The notes below the pieces were generated by a model. The model ran no database searches. It saw only the letters and a program-made list of their open reading frames with translations, and was not told the DNA's origin. The position numbers were made by a program, and so were the translations under genes. A stretch of DNA of 64,000 bases, taken from assembly GCF_040712315.1 (NCBI RefSeq), contig NC_134015.1, positions 24,243,614 to 24,307,613 on the forward strand. Reading direction: 5' to 3'. Positions 1 to 11,406 of this stretch are shown piece by piece. Numbering within the stretch: the first letter of the stretch is position 1; every line of letters starts with the position of its first letter. This stretch comes from Castanea sativa (taxonomy: Eukaryota > Streptophyta > Magnoliopsida > Fagales > Fagaceae).

Positions 1-1127
1 TAAAGGCCAACATGACGGTGAAGGTTAGAGTTTTTTGTAGAATAGAAATATGAGTGTGTAATCTTAAGAAAGAGTCAGAGTCGTATGGCCTAGTCAAATT
101 TAGGAATAGACAAAGGTTTAGGACTGAAGAGTGAACCTACAAAGAAAGGGCCTAATGATTTGGTTGGACTTATTGTCAAGCACAAATTTATAATCCTACC
201 CTTAGTTAATTCAACAATCTAGTCCAATTTTTTACCATTCTTGCTTGGGGATTATTAGAAATTGTGAAGTGCTAGATTTGCTTTTGATCTATGATCCTAC
301 CCATTATTAGTTCAATGATCTATTACAAGATTTAGCACTCTTATGCAGCATTTGATTAGAACTTTTGAAGTATTGGATTTTCTTTTGAGAGTGAGAATCA
401 GAGTCTTTCAAATATTTAGTGGGAAGTACATCCAAAATCTTAGTGGTTACTTAGTATTTAAGTTTGTGTTTATTTATTTGATTGTGTGACATGGCTGTGT
501 GGTGATGCAGTAAAGATGAGAGACTAGGTGGTGAGGTAGCGGCATGTAACAAGTAGGTGATGCACAAAATGAAGAGATAAATTAAAATTCAAAATCAATT
601 TTTCAAGAAGACCAAGAGTGATGGATCTCATGATGATAGTTACATACTTAGACAATCCTTGTTTTCTCTGACTGCGTCTAGTTAAAGATTGAGCTCGCCT
701 CAAAATATTACTTCATGGATGCTCATAGAAATGTTTTTTGTCTGGTCTGGAAGTATCCATACCAGACTTGGTTTCTGGATGATAATTGTTTTTTGTATAG
801 AAGCTTGATTTTTTTTCTTGCCTTTCTTGCATTGATAAAGACTTGTTGGTTTTTTTTTTTTTTAGTTATTATGATCTTTCACTAAGTTATGCAATTTTAC
901 TTGTTAAATAATTGGGTTTAAACACTTTCAAAACTTTTAACATTTATACTAATTATTTCGATAAGCTTAATTTGGTAAGGTATATATTTTATCATTAATT
1001 TCTATGAAAGAGGGAATAAATTTTTTATTGTCTTGACAGAAATGCTAAACACTTTTTTCCTGTTTTATGATATATTGTGCTCATGCAAAACATTAACATA
1101 TTTTTGATAACTGACTTGTTATGGCAG
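1..1127 (+). other. 5' flank / probable leader intron of RDR1-A
   Basis: No coding sequence is seen here. The stretch matches by eye the DNA upstream of the second RDR1 copy (about 55365-56640), so it belonged to the duplicated unit. Both copies keep a pyrimidine-rich tract ending in a GGCAG just upstream of the ATG (AG at 1126-1127 here). This fits the 3' splice site of an intron in the 5' untranslated leader. The first leader exon and the promoter would then lie left of the window. The leader-intron reading is inference. Confidence 0.5.
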
Positions 1128-1158
1128 AAAGGAGTCCTGGTCAAAGTAATTGGATTGG

Positions 1159-4100
1159 ATGGGTAAGACAATTCAGTTGAATGGATTCCATTCTGCTGTG
1201 ACTGCAGAGGCAGTTAAGGAATTTGTGGAGCAATATACAGGTGAAGGAACTATTTATGCTATTAAGATTAGGCAATCCAAAGGTAAGCGTCCACTGGCAT
1301 ATGCTATCATTCAATTCACCACCACTAGATATGCTGAGTTGATTATCTCCTTGGCTAGTAAACGCCTATGGTATGGGACCTCTTATTTGACGGCTCGGGA
1401 AATGGAGCGTGATATTGTACCAAAGCCAAGAAACTTTCTGCATAGCATGGAAAATATAAAGCTGCATCTTGGCTGTCAGATTTCAAATGGAAAATTTGTA
1501 ACTCTATGGAAAGCGGTGAATGTTTCTGTGAAATTTGGGGCTGGATTGCAGAAATTACAATTTTTTTTGTCCCATGATTATGTGGAATACAAACTTGATC
1601 TTTCCTATGAGAATATTTGGCAAATTGAGTTACGTCGTCCTCCTGGTCAATATGCAAAGTATCTTCTGATTCAGGTTGGTCTATTTTGTTTTGATTGTAT
1701 ATATATATATTCTCTTCAGCTAAACAAATATTTTTATTTAAGTATTGATTTTTCCATTGTATTGGTTGAACAATTTGCATATTTTATTTTGTTGAATCAA
1801 GTCATGTGAACACTGGTTTTATCGTATTCAAATAGTGGATTTTTTTATAAAATAATTATAAAAGCCAAACTATTTTGTTAGTTAGCACAGTTTTGAAACT
1901 ATTTAGGTATCTAACAACTTGAGTGTAACAAACTCGATTTTGGATTGCTAAATTGAGTACAATAAACTCGATTTCAACATCATGCTGCGGCCGATGTGGA
2001 AATTTGTCCACGTAGACATAGAACTCAAGTCAAACAGACTCAAGTTCTGTCATCTAGAAATCGAGTCCTATGGACTCGATTTAGTTCTGCTTCAAGAATT
2101 GATCGGCTTTCTTGTTCTTCCTTTCCTTTTTTTACTTTCTCTAGATGCCGTCCCACTCTCCACTTCCAAGCCCCAAAAGTCCATGAACAAAACCAAATAC
2201 AAAACCCAAAACAAATCAAACCCACTCTCCACTCTCCACTCCAACGTGTTCTTCTCTTCCACTGGAGCGGCAGCGAGAAACCACAACCACAATAAGTCCG
2301 ATCCGATTTTCGTCGCCTGAAGCTTTCGCCGCCTAGGTTTGGTCAGAATCGGTGCCTGGGTTGCTTCGTTATTGCTTCTCTGGTTTGTTGGGTTTTGCAT
2401 CATTGCTTCTTTCTTCTTTGTTGTTGATCTCTGCGTTTTGGTCTTTGGTTGTTGATCTCTGCGTTTTGATCTCTGGGTTTTGCTAGTATGCTTCGTTTTA
2501 ATTTCAGTAGGTGGTATTTCAGAATTGCTGGGTACTGAAATTATAATACCAGTATTTGTTAATGGAGTGGAGAGTGGAGAGTGGGTTTGATTTGTTTTGG
2601 GTTTTGTATTTGGTTTTGTATTTGGTTTTGTTCATGGGTATTTGGGGCTTGGAAGAACAAGAAAGTTCATGTGGTTCTTGGAGGAAAATGAAGCAAAACT
2701 AAATCGAGTCCATAGGACTTGAGTTTGGTGCCTACGTGGATTAGGTGTCCACCTCAGCTGAAAATCAAGTAAGTTATACTCGATTTATAACTCCGAAATT
2801 GAGTCTTTTGGTCTCGAGTTGTTAGATACCCAAATAGTTTCAAAACTGTGCTAACTAACAAATTAGTTTGGCTTTTATAGTTATTTTCAAAAAAAATCCT
2901 CAAATAATAATATTCAAATTACAAATATACCCCCACAAGGGTTAAGAATTACATAATTTAAATAATATCTGGACTATATATTCAAAGAAGTTCATCTACC
3001 AGTGGACTATGGTTCAACTAGCACTTCCTTCTCTCATAATAATGGGCTGGAGGGTAAGGTTTTGGCTTCAAAGACCTACTGGTTGCATGTGTAGTTTACC
3101 AATTAAAAAGTTCATCCAATCTTCTTTTATCATCTTATAGTTGTGCATAAACTCTGAAATTCTAATTTTGATTTTTCTGTCTTCTGTTGTAAACAACTAT
3201 ACTTATTCTTAGGAGAACTTATCAGTGCAACACTTGTGATGCATATATAAATTGAATTTTTTATGCAAAATAATATTTTCGGTAGTTACTTATCTTGTGC
3301 AAGGTTCATATAAAGAGAAATTTTTGTGTCTAGTATGAGCAACTGCTTAATAAGCATATACTCTAGGTATATGTTGATGCTTGCTATAGCTATTGACAAA
3401 GCATGGTATATTCTCTATAATTACAAAATGACTTTACTTTTTCTCCTTACACTTACTGTTAGTGCACATTGATGGTAGGATTCTTATAAATATCTATATT
3501 ATAATATTTTTCTTTTTGTCTTTCTTTTTTTAGTTATTTGGCGCTCCTCGGATTTATGAGAAGGCTGTGCGCACATCAGGAAATGAATTTGACAATCCTA
3601 TTCTTAATTATTTCATGCATATTCCTGATGATCAATGGATCCGTGCAACTGATTTCACTCCATCATGCTGTGTTGGGCAGTCTTCTTTTTTTTGTTTGGA
3701 GCTTCCTTCTGGTCATCAACTACCAAATTTTCAGGAGAACTTTGCTTTTTACAAAGAAAGTAAAGAAAATTATATCCTGGAACTTGGGTCTAGTTTTTCA
3801 TCCAATCTGGATCTAGTGCCTGTTGTTAGTCCTCCGCCTGGTGTTGCTTTACCATATGAGATCTTGTTTAAAATTAACTCGTTGGTTCAGAATGGTTGTC
3901 TTGCAGGACCAACACTTGATGCCAGTTTTTACCGCTTGATTGATCCAAGAAAAATTAAGATTTCCCATATAGAATATGCGCTGGAGAAACTCTTTCACCT
4001 AAAAGAATGTTGCTATGAGCCTTCGAAGTGGCTCAGTGAGCAGTATAGAAAGTACATGACATCAAGGTATCCTCCAAAGTCTCCTGCTATATCATTAGAC

Positions 4101-7100
4101 TCTGGGTTGGTGTACGTACGTAGGGTTCAGATAACACCTTGTAAAGTTTACTTCTGTGGTCCAGAAATTAATGTATCAAATCGTGTCCTACGCAATTATC
4201 TTGGAGATATTGATAATTTTCTTCGTGTCTCATTTGTTGATGAGGAATTAGATAAAATGTATTCAACAGATTTATCTCCGCGTGCATCTTCTGGGAATGA
4301 GGATAGAAGAACTGGAATCTACAAAAGGATTCTATCTATTCTTAGAAATGGCATAGTGATTGGTGATAAGAGGTTTGAATTTCTCGCATTCTCATCAAGT
4401 CAATTACGGGAGAATTCATTGTGGATGTTTGCTTCAAGAGAGGGACTTAATGCTGCTGATATCAGAGAGTGGATGGGCAATTTTCGTCAAATTAGAAATG
4501 TGGCGAAATATGCTGCCAGACTGGGTCAATCCTTCGGTTCATCCACAGAAACTCTTAGTGTTGGTAGGCAGGAAATTGATATTATTCCTGACATAGAGAT
4601 TAAACATGGTGGGGTCAATTATGTCTTCTCTGATGGAATTGGAAAAATATCTGCTGAATTTGCTAGGAAAGTGGCTTTAAAATGCAATTGTAAGGGACAA
4701 ACTCCATCTGCCTTTCAGATTCGATATGCTGGGTACAAAGGTGTTGTGGCAATTGATCCGACATCATTTGTGAAATTATCATTAAGGAAGAGCATGTCTA
4801 AGTATGAATCTAATAACACAAAGCTAGATGTTTTGGCATTTAGCAAGTTTCAACCTTGTTTTCTAAATCGCCAATTGATCACCCTTTTGTCTACCCTTGG
4901 AGTCAAGGATTGTGTTTTTGAGAAAAAACAAAGAGAAGCTGTTCAACAACTTGATGCTATATTAACAGATCCGTTAAGGGCACAGGAGGCTCTGGATTTG
5001 ATGTCCCCAGGAGAGAATACCAATGTTCTAAAGGAAATACTCATGTGTGGTTATAGGCCTGATTCTGAACCATTTCTTTCTATGATGCTGCAGACTTTCC
5101 GGGCATCAAAGTTGTGGGAATTAAGGACTAAAACAAGAATTTTTATTCCAAATGGAAGAGCAATGATGGGGTGTCTGGATGAAACCAGAACCTTGGAATA
5201 TGGTGAGGTATTTGTGCAGTATTCTTGCAATAGACATAGGCAGCTATACAATGATTTCAGCATGTGGCATGGAAGTGGATCAGATCAGAAAGTTGTTGTG
5301 GGGAAAATAGTTGTTGCAAAAAACCCTTGCTTGCACCCAGGAGATGTGCGTGTTTTGAAGGCTGTTAATGTGCCAGCTTTGCACCATATGGTGGACTGTG
5401 TTGTATTTCCCCAAAAAGGATCTAGGTAAATTATCTTCTAGTACTTCTGCAACTTTAATCCTTGATTTAGTTGAATTATAGGATGTCAACTTTTAGCTTT
5501 GTCTCTCATGTCTTTATGTGAAATATCCACTTTGTTTATGAGCTAGCAAGATTCTACACGTTGACTGCTAGAATCTATTCTCTGCAGATGATATGCTGCA
5601 ACTGCAAACTTTGAGGATAAATTTGCATGAAGTCCTTCAATTTTTATATATGAGGCCTAGTCATGTCTCTTTCTAGTTAGCAATAATTTTGTCAACTACG
5701 CTTGTCATTTGTTAAAACATGATAAACACATGAATACAGGTTTGCGATGTGGCAGTCTTCCTGTTAGAGTTATACCAAAAAAATTCCGAAAAGGGAAAGA
5801 ATAATGTAATCATGGTTTAAATAATTAGATACTTAATGTTATTCTCTCACAGGGGAATTAAATTTCTATGCGACACGAAAACTTCACTTTCCCTTGTGGT
5901 TTTATAGTTTGAGATGTAGATGATATTGGCATTTTGGCATCTGAACCAATTTGGGTATTCTAAGTCTGTGTATTTTGGAACCTAGGACTTCAGCTTCAGT
6001 ACAAGATAAACCATTATTTTCTATATGCTTTGTCTGCAACATCATCAATTAGTTTATAAGTGGAAGAATGTAGTTCATTCTTTTGAAAGCTATTTAGTGG
6101 AATTTTATCTAAAGATGATTGTGACTGACTGTGCTTTGATTTTCTGTGTAAAACTTCCATGTAATCTTGGACTTCTGATCTAAAAAAATTTAAAATATAA
6201 GGCCTCATCCAAATGAGTGTTCCGGTAGTGACTTGGATGGAGATATCTACTTTGTCTGTTGGGATCGTGAACTCCTTCCACCTCAGCAAATTCAGCCAAT
6301 GGATTACACTCCAGCACAAAGTTTGCAGTTGGATCATGACGTTACCCTTGAGGTATGGCTTTCTTGGATAAAATGATAATATGTACAAGTAATTGGGGAA
6401 AATTTTTTTGGTCTAAATTGTAGGTTCTCTTGTTGTTTTCTTGACATCTTCGATTCTTATTTTGTCCTTCTATCAAGGTATCTCAATGTTACGATTCATG
6501 ATATCTCTATCCCCCCACTTCCCCCCTTGTGTGGCTTGATGTCATTATAATTGTTGTGACAAACGCACAAAGCAGTAAAATAGTAAGCACCATGATTTAA
6601 AAATGGTTCCACATATTCTGTCTAAATCCATGGGCAATACCAATTATGGCACAACCATAGCGTGGTTAAAGTAAGTGATGTGATTTTAAAAGTTTAGTTA
6701 TATGTGTCTTAGGGTTAATGGATTTGATTTAACTAGCTGTGGTTAATTTTGTATTTAGAGACAAAATTGTAACTTTTGCTCCCTTGTGAATCAATGTTAT
6801 TTTGGTAGTTTAGTTGAGTTTATAATTTTTCGAGTCCAAGTTTGTCTTTTATTAGTTATTGCCTTATCAAGTTTTTAGTTTATTAGGACTCCTCAAACTA
6901 GTAGTCGTAATACTACTAGTACAGGAAAGAGTCCTTGCATATATTTATGTTTAATTTACTCAAAGTATAGATGGAGTTGATTAATAAAATATTGAGTGTT
7001 TTGAGTAAAGAGTCCTTTCATATATTTATGTTTAATTTACTCAAAGTATAGATGGAGTTGATTAATAAAATATTGAGTGTTTTGAGTATTGAGGCATGTT

Positions 7101-9152
7101 GGTCTTTATGTGTGTGCTTTGGTTTGATTCAATTAAGGTTTGATTTACTAGTCAAAGTAAAAGCCCTAGTTTACGATTATGGTTTTTGCAAAGTGGGTTC
7201 TCATAATCAAATGAGTTGATAAAATATTGACTGTTTTGGGAACTAAGGCATGTTGGCTTTTTTTTCCCTCTTTAATATTCTGTCGCTATGCACGCTACTT
7301 TTCATAGATTGTGTTGGCAAATTCAATTGTCATTTCTTCTTACCTCTTTGCAAACCAAAACTAATTATTTTCTCTTGCCTCAACCAAAATTTACTATACA
7401 AATATGAATTACAACTACTCTGATGAATCTCACAAACACAATAAACATTTACAAACCCAAAGCCCCAATATACCTGAAGGTGCTCTCACACTAACATAAA
7501 AGATTTGTCTTCCAATTCTCACACAAACACATTCTCCAGAAGTTACACCACTCTGCTAATTATGGGGACAGTCACAGTTCCCCACTTCTCTTCTTGTCAA
7601 TGTGGGAGTAACACTCCTAATAGGTAACTTTCAGTGGAGTGGAAGGAATTTTGACAATCACAGGTTCATATTTGAGTTAGAAAAGAAGGAAAAGAAAGTA
7701 TTAGTCTATTTGAAATGCTTGATGAACGCCTCCCAAATATATCTCGGATGGGGGGGGGGGGGGGGGGGAGATACTGGTGATATCAAGTAGCCAATATTTG
7801 TTAATTTTTGTTTATTAATGCCCTGGCATGGTAGTAAATGATTGAAAGGCATTTGAAGTTGTGTTGTGGGTTGTTGGGTTTGGTTAAGAGAGTTGTCTTC
7901 TATATATCTGTTGAGAAATTTGTTTTGCATTTGATGGTCATCTAAAATAGGAACTTTTTAACATTTTATTTGGGTTGTGATTTCATACAAGCCTAATCTC
8001 TATGTATTCTTTAATACTTGGTAAAAATTGTACCGGAGGGGCAGCATTTTATATACAATCAGCATGGAAACTAAAACATTAGCTGTATAGTAGCTTAGTC
8101 TTTTCAGCATTACATGAATTGGATTCCATGAAAATCCTTCAAAGCATTGAATTGATGACTTGCATTCCTGTATGTCATAATGTACAGTAAATTCAATGAA
8201 TTTTAACTTTCTGCTCAATTTTATTTCGAGTCTTATACCTTACTACTTATATAAAATTCTATTTCCCACAAATTCCAATGTGAGGTGTCTTTTTTTCTTT
8301 TTTTTTCAATTACAGGAAGTCGAGGAATATTTTACCAACTACATAGTCAATGACAGCTTAGGAATTATTGCCAATGCCCACACTGCATTTGCAGATAAAG
8401 GGCTTTTAAAAGCAATGAGTGACCCATGCATAGAGCTTGCAAAGCTATTTTCAATTGCGGTTGACTTTAATAAAACTGGTGTGCCAGCTGTAATACCACC
8501 TAATCTTCATGTCAAAGAATATCCAGATTTCATGGAGAAGCCCGACAAACTCACCTATGAATCACGCAATGTGATTGGAAAGCTTTTCCGGGAGGTGAAA
8601 GACATTGCACCAAATACTAATTATTTTAAGTCCTTCACTGCCGAAGCTGCAAGGAGGTCATATGACTCTGATATGGAAGTTGATGGCTTTGAGGATTTCA
8701 TTGATGATGCAGTTTATTACAAGGCAAATTACGATGACAAGTTGGGAAACTTGATGGACTATTATGGCATCAAAACTGAGGCTGAGATACTCAGTGGGAA
8801 TATTATGAAGATGGGCAAGTCTTTCACTAAGAGAAGAGACGCAGAAGCAATTACTATGGCTGTAAGGTCCTTGAGAAAGGAAGCTAAGGCCTGGTTCAAC
8901 GAGAGGGGAAGTGAATTAGATTCTGGAGCTGATGATGTATACGCAAAAGCTTCAGCTTGGTACCATGTCACATATCATTATAGTTATTGGGGTACCTACA
9001 ATGAGGGTATGAATCGAGATCATTTCCTTAGCTTTCCATGGTGTGTTTATGACAAGCTGATCCACATTAAGAAGGGAAAGGCAAAAAAAAGAGGGGCTCT
9101 AAACCTGTCTTCTCTGGAACACCAGTTCACCCGTGGATTGCGTTTGAGTTGA
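1159..9152 (+). CDS. RDR1: RNA-dependent RNA polymerase 1, copy A (four coding exons)
   Basis: Copies single-stranded RNA into double-stranded RNA for Dicer processing. RDR1 is the salicylate-inducible, antiviral member of the RDR1/2/6 class. Coding exons are 1159-1674, 3534-5425, 6202-6352 and 8316-9152; all junctions are GT-AG and join to an uninterrupted 1131-aa frame, close to Arabidopsis RDR1 (1107 aa). The ATG at 1159 is chosen because it gives the family's MGKTIQ start; an in-frame TTG nine bases upstream is not used. An N-terminal RNA-binding-like region covers roughly residues 1-170. The polymerase core contains DGIGKIS near residue 540 and the catalytic DLDGD at 813-817, encoded in the short exon 3. 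DLDGD rather than DFDGD separates it from RDR3/4/5. Compared with copy B, exon 2 is one codon shorter just before the GKIVVAKNP block. Intron 1 carries a Mutator-like insertion and intron 3 an 81-bp duplication and a G19 tract; exons look intact. Family assignment is very sure; expression is unknown. Confidence 0.96.
1834..2910. mobile_element. Mutator-like non-autonomous element with long inverted arms, in RDR1-A intron 1
   Basis: A 1077-bp insertion is flanked by perfect 9-bp direct repeats TATTCAAAT (1825-1833 and 2911-2919). RDR1-B intron 1 has one copy of this site and no insert, which defines the empty site. The left arm (about 1834-2250) and right arm (about 2560-2910) are imperfect inverted copies of each other. 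Their shared blocks include the GGATTTTTT ends, a segment with AGTTAGCACAGTTTTGAAAC, and an inner segment rich in CCACTCTCCA. About 300 bp of loop with a repeated GATCTCTGCGTTTTG lies between. A 9-bp duplication plus long terminal inverted repeats points to the MULE superfamily. No transposase is encoded, and the short ORFs are reading frames through the arms. Confidence 0.85.
6926..7087 (+). repeat. Two-copy 81-bp tandem duplication in RDR1-A intron 3
   Basis: Unit 1 starts at AAAGAGTCC (6926) and unit 2 at 7007, so the period is 81 bp. The units are nearly identical. RDR1-B has only one unit at the matching place (about 61430-61510), so this duplication arose in copy A after the genes split, or was lost in B. 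A more diverged partial third unit may lie near 7209-7255. Confidence 0.85.
7750..7768 (+). repeat. G19 homopolymer in RDR1-A intron 3
   Basis: A run of 19 G residues. It could form G-quadruplex structures in DNA or in the pre-mRNA, since it lies on the coding strand. The length is liable to sequencing or assembly error. Confidence 0.9.
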
Positions 9153-9870
9153 GAAATTTGCATTTGTTGTCCCCTCTTGAACATTTGATGATCTCTATAG
9201 CTTAACTTTTCCTTTAACCTTATCATGTGTATGTAAATAGAAAAGTGCAGCATTTAAGGTTTGTACGTAATATTTGCTTCTTTTAGTGGTCTATAATATA
9301 TTCTGTCACTTTAATAAGATGTAAATGCCTAAGCTGATGATTTTACTCAAAGTCGATCATTTTATTATATAGATCTATGGTTTCTTCCTTTTCTAGAGGC
9401 TCTTGACCCACAGTAGTGGTTTTGAAGCCCTCATTGTATTTGTTAACGGCTCAACTCTGCAGGCTGAACTGAACTGTTAGAAATCCAATTAAACCAGATA
9501 ACACAAAGCAATAAAATTCCTATTGTCATTCATCTGGAACAGTTAGATGCGTTCATATCAAGACTCATCTTCTCTTTTATTATATATATAATTCATCACG
9601 ACTCATCTTCTCCAGGTCAATCCGAATCCTTAAAAAAGAAATGATCAGAACACTATCTAGTTTTTCATGCATTTGGAGGTATTCTAGACAGGATTGTTAC
9701 ATATGAGGCAGAAAACAACCACTTAAAAATAATGTCAGTGACTCTCATACTAGAGCTCATTGAAAGTATGTTGAAGTATGCCAATTATCATATTTCTGAC
9801 TTTAAGAGTGACTATTGACTAATGTACATTAGGTCATGGGATAGATTGGAAGATTAAAAGAAGCATGTAC
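9153..9870 (+). other. RDR1-A 3' untranslated/flanking DNA
   Basis: No coding sequence is seen. It follows the RDR1-A stop codon directly and is AT-rich, with AATAAG/AATAAA-like hexamers near 9313 and 9511 that could serve polyadenylation. The poly(A) site itself cannot be fixed from sequence. Confidence 0.4.
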
Positions 9871-9924
9871 CTACAAGGTCACCGGCCCATAGTCCAGCCT
9901 CATTGCCACCAGTACCTGCCCTTA
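9871..9924 (-). pseudogene. Isolated exon of an organellar peptide-chain release factor 1 (PrfA/APG3-type) gene
   Basis: On the minus strand a 54-bp block reads RAGTGGNEAGLWAGDLV. This matches the strongly conserved RAGTGG-E-A--AGDL motif found in bacterial-type release factor 1 and its plastid/mitochondrial relatives, upstream of the GGQ domain. A pyrimidine tract ending TTTTGCAG precedes it and a GTACAT donor follows, so it has the form of a real internal exon. No neighbouring RF1 exon was recognised on either side within the window. It is most likely a fragment left by gene transposition or deletion, and less likely one exon of a gene with very long introns. The identification rests on one motif. 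Confidence 0.6.
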
Positions 9925-10299
9925 CTGCAAAAGAAGAAAATCTCAGGCATTTAGAGTGTGGATGAAACAGAAGAAATTGCCGAATATAAGCAACACTAGT
10001 TAAGCACAAGGAAATATGCACATCACTTTTTTTACGTGTTGTCGAGCTAAGTTTGGGAATAGCTTATCTAGCTTTTTGTTGAAAGTGTGCTAAAGTATGC
10101 TTATAACTTGGAAAAAATTGAAAAAGCTAGAAAATGCAGGAAAAATGAGGTTTTAAAAAGCTGTACATAAAAGCTAAAAGCTGAGCTTATAAGCTGATGC
10201 CAAACAATCAAATTTATATTTGCTCATTAGAAAACAATTTCAAAAGTTTGAAATCAACCAATTTATATCGTCTAACGCATTTAGTATGGTAAATGTTTT

Positions 10300-10483
10300 A
10301 GAGTAATTCTACAATTACAAACTATTTACAACATTTTTACAAACTGTTGATGTGGCCAACATCTTATTGGTTTTCACCTAGGCCCACTATTAACATCATT
10401 TTTTCAATTATCAATATCCATTCACCACGTCAATAGTTTATAAATTTTTTTTGTAAAAATGTTTGTTTCTCTATCATTACTCT
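10300..10483. mobile_element. Small MITE with AGAGTAAT termini
   Basis: The block begins AGAGTAATTCTACA and ends ATTACTCT, with subterminal inverted matches (TTTACAAC / GTAAAAATG). It has the length and AT-rich form of a miniature inverted-repeat transposable element common in dicots. A target duplication was not established, so the superfamily is open. Confidence 0.55.
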
Positions 10484-10690
10484 ATATCTAATGGAATGAA
10501 GCTATGCTTCACCGTCCACAAAGGCAATCATAGAGAATAATTTATTTTAACTACTACCCTTAGATTATGGTTGAGCTTTCCCCTTTTTCTCTTAATCCTT
10601 ATCTTTTTTCTTCTTTTTTAATTGGACCACCTTTGCTATTTCTTCCTTCTCTATGTCCACCACCTAGGTCTCTTGAGGTTGTTCTTGCTC

Positions 10691-11110
10691 CTAGTCATGG
10701 GGATTGGCAGTAGAAGGAGCAAAGGTGGGCTTGTTTGAGGAAGAAGGAGGAATGGAGCCAGTGTCAGCTTGAGGCGGAGGAAGGGTAAGTGCCAGGCTTA
10801 GAACTGAGGGGTAATACACCTTCTTTGGAACCCTAAGCTCTAAGTCGGTGTCAACCCTCGCAGCATTCAATGCCTTGCCCCACACCTCCAGGAAGAATGC
10901 TCGAGCAACGTCCCTGAGTTGGGCAGTGAGGCTTTCCATAGCCTTAGTCATGCTTGCATCGTAGGCTGCCTACTCGGCCTGGGACATTTTTGTCTCCTTA
11001 GCCTCAAGCTGTTTCTTGGTTTGCTTCAGCTCTATTATGGTTAGAGCCATTTTGTTTTCGGCCTTCCTATGGGCGTCCAATGCTTCAGCAAAATATTTCA
11101 CAATCTATGT
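10691..11110 (-). pseudogene. C-terminal part of a gypsy-type transposon ORF (distal side of the viral insertion)
   Basis: The minus strand encodes a coiled-coil-like, Lys/Glu/Ala-rich stretch. The motif FLEVWGKALNAA, then VYYPSVLS, and a Pro/Ser-rich tail follow, with a stop at 10691. This matches the C-terminal region I know from plant 'putative gypsy type transposon' proteins (PF04195 family). At least two in-frame stops lie upstream. It is collinear with the N-terminal part at 15440-17351. The two parts are separated by the caulimovirid copy plus about 300 bp of unassigned DNA (11111-11408), so it is read as one disrupted ORF. Function in the parent element is unknown. Confidence 0.55.
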
Positions 11111-11406
11111 CTTCCAGTCCTGTAAAATATTTGTTCAATATAATAATATCTATCAGTTTGTTGTATCTTGTTCTGTGTTCTATCCCATATTCTGCAGTTA
11201 TTTTCTATAGTATTTTAGCAATATATACCATTAATAAGCTTCCATGATCTTCTTACACCCTCCTATGTTCGTCTTGTAGTTGTCTCGTCCTTATCCACAT
11301 TCCATCATTCCCATTTCTCCTCCCGTAGCTTCCTAAGTTCGTGAAATAACTTGGTTTTGTAGTTTTGTTGTTCTTTGTATTTTAGTCTCCTTCGTCCTTT
11401 AGTCTT

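Noticed and set aside
1150..1158. TTG three codons upstream as the RDR1-A start (same in RDR1-B at 56670)
   Set aside because: Plant nuclear genes start at ATG; the ATG at 1159 gives the family's MGKTIQ start, and the same holds for copy B at 56679.
1982..2403. Several overlapping ORFs of 60-112 codons on both strands in RDR1-A intron 1
   Set aside because: They lie in the arms and loop of the Mutator-like element, are low in complexity and match no family I recognise; the two-strand pattern reflects the inverted repeat.
6014..6388. 124-codon minus-strand ORF over RDR1-A exon 3
   Set aside because: It is the antisense shadow of the exon encoding DLDGD.
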